Positions 1 through 10,871 of a stretch of DNA of 64,000 nt are shown piece by piece. The position numbers were made by a program, and so were the translations under genes. Position 1 is the stretch's first letter. Each line of letters opens with the position of its first letter. Below the pieces are notes generated by a model. That model searched no databases, had not been told where the DNA came from, and saw only the letters and a program-made list of their open reading frames with translations. Source of the DNA: Patellaria atrata CBS 101060 (taxonomy: Eukaryota; Ascomycota; Dothideomycetes; Patellariales; Patellariaceae); contig MU006089.1 in NCBI GenBank assembly GCA_010093705.1, positions 3,257,838 through 3,321,837 on the forward strand. The letters run 5' to 3'.

Positions 1-1537
1 AGCAGACGTGATAGTATCTCTAGCATTGGTAGTGATATGTTTGATTTCGCCCTCATCGGTGGCGAGCCTCTCGACCCTGAGGGCGATTTCTTTGACATAC
101 CATCCACTATTGAAGAAGTAGCAGAGCTCACCGGATTTGACCCGTTCAAAGCGACACCAACTAGTAACGGGAGAAAACCATCTGATGGTTCCACCAGACG
201 AGTTCGTTTTGATCTTGAGGACTCTAAGGTCCCTGAAGATGCTGAAGTTGCTGAGGTTTCAGACTCTTCAAGCTCTACCTCGTCAGGAGCTGACAGTGCT
301 CTCTTCCCCGATCTCTTCTTGCAGCAAGATCAACTTGACCCTAGCTTTCGTTATATGATCGAGAATGAAATGGATCTTGACATAGGCAATACAACTGCTA
401 GCGATGGAGAGTGGGAGTTGAATGGAGACGCAAGCAATGTTTCTCACGGCATTCGTACTGAATCCGAGGGGTCGGGGGATTCTGAAGCCGGGTCTAGTGG
501 ATACGAAAGTAAGGTTTCTCCTTTCTTCTTCACCTTCTGTCTAACCCTATGCCCTAGCGGACGATGGAGAAACTACCGACGAGGACCTTCCACCGCCAGC
601 TACAGTTCACAGGCCCAGTGCATTGCTCCAGCGCCAACCATCCGTCAATCTTGGTGAGAAGTCTAGCCCCAAACCATTCAAGCGCTCGAAACCCCAACCC
701 CCTAAACGGAAAGGGCCCGTGATGGGTCAATGGACAGTTGATCCGAATAAGGCTTACGCGCTAATTGACAGCTCCGGTAAGAAATTGATACTTTATGCAC
801 CTCGTAATACTACGAAAGAAAGTGTATATTGGAATGAAAGTAGCGGGAGTAGCACTGTTAACAACAGCCCCCGTACTCCCTACCGTCCTCTTACTACCGA
901 AGACAGTGACTTGGGCGACATTGCAAGCCATCAGTTCACCATGGCTCCAGACCTCATGCTAGGCGGCTTCTTTGGAACGGGTTCTGGGCCGGGTAGTCTC
1001 CTTGCTGGTCAAGTGATCGGGCCAGAGGAAGCGTTTTATCCATTTATTAATATTGACACCAATGGCTTCATTGTCCCCTCTGAGGAGAGCTATGACGACG
1101 AAGACGATGATGAAGATAACTTTGATGAAGATCTCGATATCCAAAACTTCATCGATTTTGGAGACGGCAACTCTGATAGTGATGATATGGAAGTGCTCGC
1201 CTCTCCTGCTACATCCACTGCTACTCAAATCGTCTCCACTCCAGTGAAACCTGTCGACAAAACACCCGCGGCTAAGATTCTCGAGCATCTCGATCGGAGT
1301 AACGTTACAGCATTTAGAAGCAATCAACACCGTTCTCGTAAACTCGCTAGCCTCCCGCAACATCCTAGTCACCGGCGTGCAAGTATGCGACCTGTTCGAC
1401 TCGGAGGCTCAGTGGAGACCCCTATCACTCCGGTAAGAAGGAGAAAGTCTAGTAACGTGGATTTACACTCCAGTCCTCTTGCTACCAAACCTTTGAGCCG
1501 CAAACTGCGTAGCTCTAGAAATCACCGAGGCACTTAA
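1..1537 (+). CDS. Fungal-specific acidic protein, 5' end outside window
   Basis: The reading frame is open from base 1, so the true start lies upstream; 495 residues are visible. One intron (509-557) has a GTAAGG donor and TAG acceptor, and splicing restores the frame as ...YETDDGE... The visible part is Ser/Pro-rich. It holds a conserved-looking core (about 742-830, MGQWTVDP then a DSSGKKLILY stretch), a long Asp/Glu run (1087-1170), and a basic tail with LEHLDRSNVTAFRSN near 1280-1325. From memory this C-terminal layout resembles filamentous-fungal proteins loosely annotated as pathway-specific nitrogen regulators. I see no DNA-binding domain in the visible part, so I do not assign that function. 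The stop is at 1535-1537. Confidence 0.7.
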
Positions 1538-4087
1538 CCACCAAATTACCTTTCCACAGTACATAACTCAACGGTTCGAAAATCCCGGGATGTCGTATGA
1601 ACCTTCGGGCTCATTGCTCTACTGGAATTTCATGATTTATGACTTTGACGGCCATGGTAGAAAAAAAACGCACAAAAGTTCAGGCCAGTTTACTTTTTGA
1701 TTCTCTTCTTTCATTACATAGCGCGTATACGGGAAAAGATTCTGACGTCAAGGTCTTGTAAGATCAAAGTACACGCCTCTAATGGTAATGACTAGGACCT
1801 GCGGATTTAGTACAGCGCAATCATTCGCTCTTTGCGGATTTATCCCTACTTGCCCATTTCTGGATTTCAGGGGATATTCTTACTAGGGCTTTGCCGCGAG
1901 CATTTCCTTTTGTTATATCATTTCTGTCAGTAGGTCGATGTCATTAGGGGGGGCTTTTGAGATGTCTCTGGGCAAGTGCTGCTTTCTTCGTGTCGTGTAT
2001 GATTATCAGTTGAGCTCGTTTTCAGAAAAGTAATACAATGAGATTCCATTCATTCACGGCGCCATTGTGATGTCGAACTTCCAATTCGCTTCACTGTATC
2101 CCTTCCCCAATGATTATATCTATTACCAATTCCAATGCCAGCACCACGCCAATAAATAGGTGTTCTTAGGGTAGCAGAACGGTTGGATTTAACTTCGAAT
2201 TCGAATATCGAATTTACTCTGTAGTTCCATTATCCCTTGACCAGTGTCTCCTGGTTCTTCCATCACAAGCTTCAATTTACCACCTCAGCCAATTCTAACC
2301 CCGCCGAACCTCCCGTTTACCTCTTTCGATCTACCCAATCCCCGTTCACACTTTCTCTCATCCCCCTTTCCCTCAACCCCCTTTCCCAGCGGAAATTCCT
2401 TTTTTCCATCATCCCAGTAAACGATTCTCAAATTCGAGGCATGGAGATATGTACAGTACTGTAAAATTAAAGAGGTTGGGGATTAGGGGTAATCTGGGGT
2501 GGTGGCTACGATATGGACGAGAAAGCCTCCTTGCTCTAATCCACGGAGCGTGTATTGGAGTTTGAGTTCAATCTTTCAAATACGACGGGATGAGTTCGCA
2601 AACCAAACGCAACAGAGCGATGAAACTAAAAAGCCTCCCATCCCTTCAGACGATCTTCACATAGCTATCTACTCTACTGCTGAGAACTTGGGGTTTAAAG
2701 TGAGAGAGTGGGATTCACGGGAAGCGGTCTGGAGGTTGGGGGTTCGGAGACAGGAGGTTTGTGGGGAGGCTTTACGTGTTTGGGGGTTCCGGGGGTGGTG
2801 TTGGGTACGATTTGGATTGTTTGGACTTGGTCTAAGATCTTGGGGGTTGGGCTGGGTTAATTTGACTGGGTTGTTTGGATTGTTTGGGTTGTTTGAATTT
2901 TGTGTGTTCTGAGTGGGTATATTATGAGAAGAGTGTATGCTCTGATGAGAGTGTATGCTCTGACGGGAGTGCATGCTCTGAGGGGACTGGATGCTCTGAT
3001 GGAAGTGTGTGTTCTGAGGGGAGTTTATGCTCTGAGGGGACTGTACGCTGAGGAGACCGGTCAGTTTGACCCGAGTGTACAGTTTGATCTAATTGTACAA
3101 TTGATCCAGCTGTAAAATTCGCCCTGATTGTGCAATTGACTTCACCGTACATACTGCTGAGTTTCTAAATTGATTTTATTGTGCATATGAACCCGAACTC
3201 TTAAGATTTGAACTGACTACGTAAATTGACTTAGCAATTCGGCTCGACTAAATGTATAAAATGACTTCAAGCTGTATACAGGCGTGGACTGTTTGGGGGA
3301 GGGGATCCACAGTGAATCGGATGTTGACAGGGGAAGCACTAGGTGTGCAGCAAGAATGGAGCAAACAGCGAATATCAGGAGAAAACAGTCCAGTCTTTCC
3401 ATGTTATCAATCCACATCGTACCCTCCCCAGATTTCAACGCTTCTATGCGGATGTCAAGAGGAGCTCACGATAATATTGTATGGAACTAAGGAGAGAATA
3501 ACAGATCTCGGTAGGATCGTATTTGGTATGGCATATTAAGTAGTGGACAGATTTTCGTCCTATTAAGGTTTTCCAGGCGTATACAACGCTTCATCGGGTA
3601 CGAACAACTCTAAAGAAAAATAAAGTAGAACATAGTGATAAATCGTGGACCTTTATGAAGAGAACAAAATGGAATTGACTGAATGACTACCATAGAATTG
3701 CGGAGTCAGCACAGAAGGAAAATATTCTCGTTGAAGTACTACAATTAAGCGTTTCGTACTTTGACAGCAGGACTTACAGAATTTAGATGTACCTACGTTG
3801 TACAGTACTGATGTGAAATTGGTAACTTTGTTTTTATCTCCGCACATCTGCGGAGGATCGACCACACTGACACGGATGGCGCGTCAAGGGATGAACTTCT
3901 GCCAAGGCGATCGGTTCAAATTACAGAAATTATTAAGGTAATGGTGTTTGAGACTCTCAACACCCCTTCATGTTACATCATTTGATATGACCTGTACATA
4001 CTGATACTTCGATCTGACTACATCACTTCCCTTCAATCAATTGAATACACAACGCTACAGAAGCCCGCGAGCCAGTCCTATATCAAC
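1538..4087. other. Intergenic region, 2.5 kb, with minisatellite
   Basis: No gene is supported here. Open frames are short, lack family resemblance and overlap on both strands. The region holds a C/T-rich stretch (about 2240-2420), a G/T-rich stretch built from TTGTTTGGA-like words (about 2800-2900), the 18-bp minisatellite listed separately, and two copies of the GTACAGTAC motif (2451 and 3800). Confidence 0.6.
2930..3055. repeat. 18-bp minisatellite, seven diverged units
   Basis: Seven consecutive 18-bp units can be lined up by eye. The consensus is close to AGAGTGTATGCTCTGATG, and the last unit is the most diverged. Because 18 is a multiple of three, both strands stay open across it and give false six-residue repeat proteins. 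The G/T-rich flank on the left and the GTACAATTG-like words on the right (3070-3150) look like older, decayed repeat material. Confidence 0.85.
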
Positions 4088-5857
4088 ATGGCATCCGCGG
4101 CGCGGAGGGTATCTACACGTCCCCGCCAATCTATGGCAGGAGGTAACGACGAGGGGAAGAAAGATATATGGAGCTCTATGCTAGAAGGGGTTTCCAGCAG
4201 CAAAAAGCTCCCGGAAAAGAGCCTCATTGTACTAGGTACTGTGCATTCCCGTTGCGAATATGATCCAGTTTTGAAGCTCTATGTCTGACGATCAGCGGGT
4301 AGGTGGCACACCTGAAACCCAACGTGATTTCCTAGAGTCTTTATCGATAGATCCGATAAGTAAGAGAAGACCACCAGATAGATCAAGGAGGCCCCCGATA
4401 GCGAATTCCTTTGCTTTAGGATATACGTACCAAGACGTGTTAGATGCGGACCATGAAGGTACGAGACTCAAATTCATTCAAATCCAATAGGCGGCCTAAT
4501 CGGTATAATAGATATCCTCGCGCGCCTTTCTTTATACCTCCTCTCCGACCCGTCACCTTCTTTTATGCCGCTACTCAAACCGTACCTGAATCCGCGAAGT
4601 CTACCGAATACACTCGTAGTTATACTTCTAGATTGGGGACAACCATGGTCTTGGGTACGGCAGTTAAGAGATTGGATGCGAGTGCTACGGTCCCTCATGA
4701 TCTCATTAGATGACGGGTGCAAAGAGGTATTGGAAGAGAATATCACAAAATGGCGCGATAGGGGACGGCACGGCAATATCGACGGTAGTTCCACAAATAA
4801 TTTTGACAGCAACGTCACCATACCGCTAGGTCCTGGAGAATGGGATGAGCCGCTAGGATTGCCCCTTTGCGTGGTCTGTCAAAACGCGGACAAGATCGAA
4901 ATACTGGAACGGGAGAGAGGATGGAAAGAGGAGGAGTTTGATTTTGTGCTCCAATATCTCAGGACGATTCTACTGAAACACGGATCTTCTTTAGTGTACA
5001 CCATGCCATCAGCTCCGGGTTCGCTACAAACGCTAATACATTCCTCTCTGGGTATACAATCTACGTTGAAGAAGCAGGAGCTCAAGTATAATACCATAGA
5101 TAGGGACAAAGTACTTGTTCCCCCTAATTGGGACTCGTGGGCTAAAATAAGGATTCTACGGGAAGGATTCGACTTCGAAGGTGTCAGCCAATCATGGTCC
5201 ATCGATATCCAAGGACAGCATCACGAACAGGTAAATGGTAACCACGTAAATGGCGAGCAAGAGGAAGACCGCCCGCACCAGCAAGAATCAGAATCTGAGG
5301 AAGGAAGCGCAGTAGCAATGTACGAGGATACCATCCGTGATCCCGAGCGAGACTCCGCCTTCTCGCAAGCCTTAACCTCTAGTACGACGTCCAGAATCGA
5401 AATCGACACGACAGATTCCCAGTCTTTCCTTGCAAAGCAGCTCGACGTGATCGAGCAGTTGAAGTCAGAAGATGACTCGAATGCGGCACTGTCGAAGTCA
5501 CGGAAGGGCGCGACTTCCATTATGCATAATGATATTGGCAGTGGTGTTGTGGAGGAGCATATTGGGCCGGTGCAGTTCAATATGGGCGGGATTCAGGTCA
5601 ATGCAGATGATATGGTACAGAAGTTAAAGGTAAGATCGTGCTATTTTTATGAATGGACTAGATGTTGATATTATACACAGGATCGGGAAACCCAAAGAGC
5701 AAATGAAGTGATAGAGACTCCGCCACCGGCGCCTACCGGTCCTTTGGGGGACAATAAGTCGGAGAACGAGCAGCTAGCGGCTTTCTTTGAAAACCTGATG
5801 AAGAGGACTGGAAGCACGCCTGCGGCAGCTAATACCCCTCGTCGTCCTGAAATGTAG
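4088..5857 (+). CDS. Cytoplasmic dynein light intermediate chain
   Basis: Four exons: 4088-4235, 4303-4458, 4512-5629 and 5681-5857 (introns 67, 53 and 51 bp), coding 532 aa. The protein is a dynein subunit that links the motor heavy chain to cargo adaptors on microtubules. The N-terminal half carries the Ras-like fold typical of the family: the first strand LIVLGG, then SFALGYTYQDV, then the strand NTLVVILLDW followed by WSWVRQLRDWM. The C-terminal third is low complexity and acidic, ending with an FFENLMKRTGS motif of the kind that forms the C-terminal adaptor-binding helix in this family. The P-loop position reads GGTPETQRD and lacks the GKT/S triplet, so nucleotide binding is unlikely; this fits fungal members. 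It converges on SYF2. Confidence 0.9.
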
Positions 5858-6131
5858 CAAGAACTTTGGTAGCTGCTGGTTGGGTTATGTGTCGTTCGAG
5901 GCGTACCGTTCGGGTAAATCATTGTGATCTGTTATGTAGAAAGCGCTACAAGATACCCAGTTTATCAATGTATCCAATGGTCTTCACATGGGAATAAGGC
6001 ATAATTTGTGGAATCTTTTGCATCCAATGCATCCCGTAATATGCGAATATGGGTATAAAGTATCAACATAATATCTCCATCAGAAGGAGAGCAAGCCTGA
6101 CCATCGGCAAACCAACCGGAAAAACCCCCAT

Positions 6132-7067
6132 TTATATCGCCGTACCTCTCTCAAAACTATCTCTGATATCGCTCGTATACTTATTATAAAACCTCGCTAG
6201 TTTGTCGTTGAACTGCTTGTTCTTGTCGTTGATGTACGTGACATCACCATCCTCATCACCCTTACCCCTATCCCGCCTATTCCTCAAGCGCAACTCCTCC
6301 GCTTTCTGCAGTTCCGCAACCAGCCGCTCTACGGCCTCCTTACTCGGCTTGTTTTGCGCAAAGTCAGTGCTTTCCGCGGTGGAATAAAATCTCCCTTCTT
6401 TATCAACAGCGATGAGCTCTCCATCTTCTGTTTCTACGACTTCTAATCCTCCGCTCTGGACTGCTCTCTCCACCGCTTCCAACTTTGCTTTCTCGTACGC
6501 GGAGAGATCGACGTTCATCTGGCGGATCTGCCGCTTGTAAACCTTCCTCGCCTCCTGAGTGTAGTCTTGGAACACGACCTCGTCTCTGTGCGCCGCCTTT
6601 TTCGCTAGCCGCTTGTCCCACTTCTCGCTCTCCTCTACCGTCCAGTCCCAGGCCCGCTTCCGCTCAAAGTCCTCGCCTGAGGCTGCTGCATCGGCTTTTA
6701 GCAGCTTGTGCGAGGCGATGGCTTGCTTGCGGGCGAGAGTATTGAGGAGCTCTGGATTGGTGGCTGCACGTTGCGCTTCTGCGGTTGATTCTTTCAGATT
6801 CTGTTTTCGTGAAGCTGCTTGTCGGGCTTGGAGTGCTTTGAAGCGTTCCTGTCTGGAGAGAGTAGATGATGGTGCAGAGGAGGATTCTGCGGTTGGTTGG
6901 GAGGGGGCAGATGATTCTGCCGCGGGAGATGTTGAGGCGACGAGTACTTCTGGAGCTGACGTGGATTCTGATTCTATGGGAGCTTCGCTTTCTATGAAAC
7001 GCCGTTTGGTAGGTCCATCAATGGGTTGTTCATGAAGAGACGATTTGCGTTTGTGTAGTGTAGACAT
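6132..7067 (-). CDS. SYF2: Pre-mRNA-splicing factor SYF2
   Basis: Single-exon gene, 311 aa. SYF2 belongs to the Prp19/NineTeen-complex-associated set and acts in the nucleus in spliceosome activation. The C-terminal two thirds match the family: WDWTVEESEKWDKRLAKK, then DYTQEARKVYKRQIRQM, then the C-terminal VTYINDKNKQFNDKLARFY segment. The N-terminal third is a Ser/Pro/Glu-rich linker followed by a basic helix (RFKALQARQAASRKQ). An in-frame ATG 87 bp upstream exists, but I chose 7067 because MSTLHKRKSS opens directly into conserved-style sequence. The gene diverges from the 7339 gene across 271 bp, a likely shared promoter. Confidence 0.93.
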   Translation of the reverse strand: MSTLHKRKSSLHEQPIDGPTKRRFIESEAPIESESTSAPEVLVASTSPAAESSAPSQPTAESSSAPSSTLSRQERFKALQARQAASRKQNLKESTAEAQRAATNPELLNTLARKQAIASHKLLKADAAASGEDFERKRAWDWTVEESEKWDKRLAKKAAHRDEVVFQDYTQEARKVYKRQIRQMNVDLSAYEKAKLEAVERAVQSGGLEVVETEDGELIAVDKEGRFYSTAESTDFAQNKPSKEAVERLVAELQKAEELRLRNRRDRGKGDEDGDVTYINDKNKQFNDKLARFYNKYTSDIRDSFERGTAI

Positions 7068-7338
7068 TGTGAGCGTTCTGTTAACGAGGGTGGAGATGCG
7101 GTATGGATAGTAACTGGGAGTATATGTGGATTTTGGGTTGTGGAGCGTCAGCAAGGGGGTGTGAGGATGGGTATAAGGAGAAGATGCTGTTCAAATGCTG
7201 AGTGACGTTACGAGGGTTTATGGATGTTCGATGTGATGCCAAGCTTCCTTAGTCAGCACAAAGTTTCCTGTCTTAATCATGGGTTGCGGGTCGAATCCAT
7301 AATCAACGATTTGTACCTTTCGGTAACCATATTTCCAA

Positions 7339-8751
7339 ATGCTCCAGCGATACAGTAAAACACTCTGTATCTTCTGCAAACGCCAGACTGCCTCATTGGC
7401 ACGCCGCAATGTCAGGAATGTAAGCACAACTAATTGTATTAGAGATGACTATTGGCAGCTTAATCGGGAGGTTCAACATCAGATAGGTCTCGCCAGTCCA
7501 GTCAAAATATTAGAAGAAAGACTTCTTGATGGGGAATCGAAGAGAGCATGGAACACGAAATTACGAAAAAGTGAGAATGAAAAGAGACTATATCAACAAG
7601 ACAGGACAGCTTCCTCAGTGATCCGAGAGGCTCTCATAAATCAACGATCCGACCGATTTTCCCATGAAGATCAACTACCACAACATGTAACTGTTATAAG
7701 ACGAGTTCTGCGTGACCAGTTGAGAGAATGTGTATTTTCTAAAGACTTGATACGAGTTATCAGAGTCTCCATAGAGCAGCCGAGGGTTGCGCAAGAACTT
7801 GTACACATTCAGCCGACTATTAAACAACGCTTAAAGGTCATCCGCAAGAACGAAACCTCCGAAGCGTTCTCTACCACAGTCAACCAAATAATCTACATGA
7901 TGGAGGCTAAAAGTCTTGTTGTTAGCTCTGAAATTTGGGCCATCGGGCTAGCATCAGCATCGCACACAGACTCGCTGCCGGGCATAAAAAGATATCTGAA
8001 AGCACATAGGGATAACGGTATTATCATACCCTCACACTTATTTATGGCCCTAATCACTAGGCTGGATCCTGGGATGGTTGGGGACGAGTCTAAGGAGCTC
8101 CGCTTGCGGAAGGAGAAAATGTCTAAGGAGCTGCGCTTGTGGAATAATGAAGAGTTTAATGATTTCTGCTTGTGGAATAAGGAGGAGCTGTTCCAACTAC
8201 TTCTTGGCTTTCCGGACTCCTCTGCGGATCAAGCCCATCATTTGGGATCATTCTTGGATCGAGATAATTGGCCAATATATCAAGCTTGGATTCAATTGCT
8301 TGCAAACTGGGGAGCAGGTAATGAAGTGTGGAAGGAGTGGGAATGGTGGGAGAATAGCAGTACCCGACAATCGAAGACGCTATCGAAAGATCCGCAGGGG
8401 AATTCAATCACAGCACAGGCACTGGGAGACCAATGGTTCATTGAGCAGCTCTTCCATACAGGAAACCTAGAAAGGGCCTCCCAGGTGGTCAAGTCGTCCG
8501 GAATAGATTTTAGTATGCTGAGCTTTGAGGTAAGGAATGGGCTGCTAGACAACCCGGAATATGCCACATTATGGAAACACGAGATCAGTGAAGAGATGAA
8601 GGAGCAATATAGCGGTAAGCTACAGAAGATTGAAGAGACCCTCGGCATACAATGGGTCAAAGATGGCGATACTGGGCACCATGTGTTCTTATCGGATGCG
8701 TTCGGACCGACCCCCGACTTTACGAAACTTCCCCCTGGAGACTCAAGTTGA
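7339..8751 (+). CDS. Mitochondrial protein of unknown function, with internal repeat
   Basis: Uninterrupted 470-codon frame. I do not recognise the family. The N-terminus is rich in Arg, Ser and Thr without acidic residues for about 35 positions (KRQTASLARRNVRNVSTTN), a typical mitochondrial presequence. The rest is mostly helical and charged, compatible with an organelle RNA-metabolism or translation-activator protein of helical-repeat type, but no PPR motif can be confirmed by eye. Residues 251-283 are three tandem 11-residue repeats encoded by three 33-bp units (8089-8187). The C-terminus has HHVFLSDAFGPTPDF. It shares an upstream region with SYF2. Confidence 0.75.
   Translation: MLQRYSKTLCIFCKRQTASLARRNVRNVSTTNCIRDDYWQLNREVQHQIGLASPVKILEERLLDGESKRAWNTKLRKSENEKRLYQQDRTASSVIREALINQRSDRFSHEDQLPQHVTVIRRVLRDQLRECVFSKDLIRVIRVSIEQPRVAQELVHIQPTIKQRLKVIRKNETSEAFSTTVNQIIYMMEAKSLVVSSEIWAIGLASASHTDSLPGIKRYLKAHRDNGIIIPSHLFMALITRLDPGMVGDESKELRLRKEKMSKELRLWNNEEFNDFCLWNKEELFQLLLGFPDSSADQAHHLGSFLDRDNWPIYQAWIQLLANWGAGNEVWKEWEWWENSSTRQSKTLSKDPQGNSITAQALGDQWFIEQLFHTGNLERASQVVKSSGIDFSMLSFEVRNGLLDNPEYATLWKHEISEEMKEQYSGKLQKIEETLGIQWVKDGDTGHHVFLSDAFGPTPDFTKLPPGDSS
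8089..8187 (+). repeat. Three 33-bp in-frame coding repeats
   Basis: Units 8089-8121, 8122-8154 and 8155-8187 translate as SKELRLRKEKM, SKELRLWNNEE and FNDFCLWNKEE. The first two are close at DNA level (TCTAAGGAGCT shared at the start), and the third is diverged but keeps the GCTTGTGGAATAA core. The array lies inside the mitochondrial-protein gene and preserves its frame. Confidence 0.8.
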
Positions 8752-8939
8752 AGGGTTTTGCGAATTGAATGAACAGTCATTGGAAAGAGTTCCTTCTGTC
8801 CCACGTTGCCAAATTTAAAGGCGCTCTTCGGATCGAGTGTATGATCTCGATGCTCATGAAGAATTGTATAGTACGTGTTTATATAAACTTGAAGAACTAT
8901 TTACCGTCAATACTTCATTGCAACTAACTCGGCCCTGAT

Positions 8940-10410
8940 TCAGAAATTTGAAGATGTAAGAGCATTGCTATCATTCCCAATTGTCGCAACCGGCAATCTC
9001 GATCGTAATCTTTCTATAACTTCACTCTCAAGGCCACAGACATCTCTCAAATATTGCTCGGCATTCCCGTATGTCCTGTTCAATGCTTCCAAAGCCGCTA
9101 TCATATTTTCTTTCCTATATAACGCAATTAATTCTCAAAGAGTAGTGTCATTTTTGAGTAACAAACCCCCTTGGTTGCCTGCAAGGCGGGAGCTGTGCTT
9201 ACCTTGCCGTAACCATCCTCAATACCGCTTCCCGTCCCTCTTCTCCTCGGTCTTTAAATACCGGATTTGCGCTTAGCTTCTCAATAAAGAACGGCATCAA
9301 CTCCGTCAGTCTGCTCACGTTAGCTTCGGCTTCCTTTACCAGCGCTCCAGCTCCAACTTCCAATTCGTGCTTCTTCCTTGAGGGTTCAACAGATATTAAA
9401 GCTCAACCTTCAATTAGAAGGTTTACACAGAGACTCACCCAGCAATAGTCAATTCATACTCCTTTGCCACATCCTCATCCCCCACCCCTAACATTGATAA
9501 CAGCACCGCAACGAAGATACCCGTTCGGTCCTTCCCCGCAGTACAATGAATCACGCAAGCAGAGTCAAGGGTCCCGAAATCAGCGATCCAGCGAAGTATT
9601 CTCGCAACGGTGCTTGGTCCAGCGGCGAGCATATCCATATACGCCCTTGCAAAGCCCTACTATCGATGTTAATACGGGGTACTTTAGGGCTTTCTTCCTT
9701 TCAGGGGCAGCTGTGATGGTGACGGATGATGAGGGAAAGAGTGATGGCATACGTCTGCACCTCCGTGTCCATAATCTCGGTATCTCACTGCGATCTTTTC
9801 GGGCGAGTAGTCTTCGTCTCTGAAGGCTGGGGTCCAGATTCTTTCTATGTCGGTAACGGGACCGTCGCCAGTGGTGAAGGGCTTGAGCTTTCCATCGGAG
9901 GTTAGTTGCTCTGAAGATGTTAGATTAAGTGTAATTGGTGCATCCTATCAAAAAAAGACCTTAATACGAAAGAAGGCGCTCTAGTCAGATGCTTCCTACC
10001 TAGATCTTCTATGCTACCACTGAAATTAAAACCACTAATATACTCTCTACATTCAAATTCATCCCACTAACCCCACTGTCCCCTTTTCCTCTAACATGAA
10101 AACCATATCCTTCCCCCCTTCGCAGTTCCCTCATTCACCAGAGAACATCGCCAAACGCAAATTAAGCAAGACACAAAAGGAGTAGTATCTTACCCGCCTT
10201 TTTCAACTCAACAGTGCTCCTTAAATCAAACACCACTTTCACCCTGAGGCCTCTCAGCCGCTTAATCCCCTCCGCAGTAACCGCATCCGGTCCGGCACAC
10301 CTGTAAACAATTCCTCGTTTGACAGTTTGCGTTACCGGGCCGTGGATGTCGCGGAAGTTATGGATGCCGGGGATATGGTGGAAGGGAGGTGAGGGAAGGG
10401 GTGAAGCCAT
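8940..10410 (-). CDS. Tyrosine phosphatase-like protein (Y_phosphatase3 type)
   Basis: Five exons: 10410-10194, 9910-9753, 9656-9439, 9376-9203 and 9114-8940, coding 313 aa; all junctions keep frame. The protein looks like a Cys-based phosphatase of the fungal/bacterial Y_phosphatase3 group. The N-terminus has IHNFRDIHG and VVFDLRSTVE, and the signature loop is VIHCTAGKDRTG in exon 3, a full CX5R with catalytic Cys and Arg present. The C-terminal helical part (EALNRTYGNAEQYLRDVCGL) is typical of this group. The substrate is unknown: related proteins act on phosphotyrosine or phosphoinositides. No signal peptide or membrane segment, so probably cytosolic. Its 3' end faces the mitochondrial-protein gene across 188 bp. 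Confidence 0.88.
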
Positions 10411-10871
10411 GGCCGAGTATAGTATGGGGGTATCAAAGTACGGTACCAGTTACGTAGAACAAAAGTCAATTTTTATAGATTCGCAATTTCTCTATTACTC
10501 TTCATGCATCTCTATTTATTATACTTGACAAGCGGCCGAGGTAGGAGGCGAGGATATGCGCCGTGGTGGAGACTGCGGTCTCGGCTGTTGATCCGGTTTC
10601 CGCTTCCGGTAGTCTAGATTGTGAGATGTCGCTAAGATGCAGATAGGAGAATGCGGCAGTGAGATTTAAGTTCGCGAAATATATCTCTTATGTCAGTATC
10701 TAATCGATTGTATAACGGTGTGGTATCTCTTCAGTGTGAATAACAGTATGCACACCCCCTATCCACACATCTTCGGACTGGTATTCCGCGGACACCTGTA
10801 AATGCAGACACCATAGGAGAACAGAGAACACCACGCCTGTAACGCCCATGCTCCGTAGTAAAGTCGAGAGT
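10411..10871. other. Intergenic spacer between HSV2 and the phosphatase
   Basis: About 460 bp upstream of the phosphatase start and downstream of HSV2, both on the minus strand. I see no gene or clear repeat. It should hold the HSV2 3' end and the phosphatase promoter. Confidence 0.5.

Noticed and set aside
2900-3152. Overlapping repeat-protein frames on both strands
   Set aside because: They are produced by the 18-bp minisatellite, whose unit is a multiple of three; no family resemblance and no splice support.
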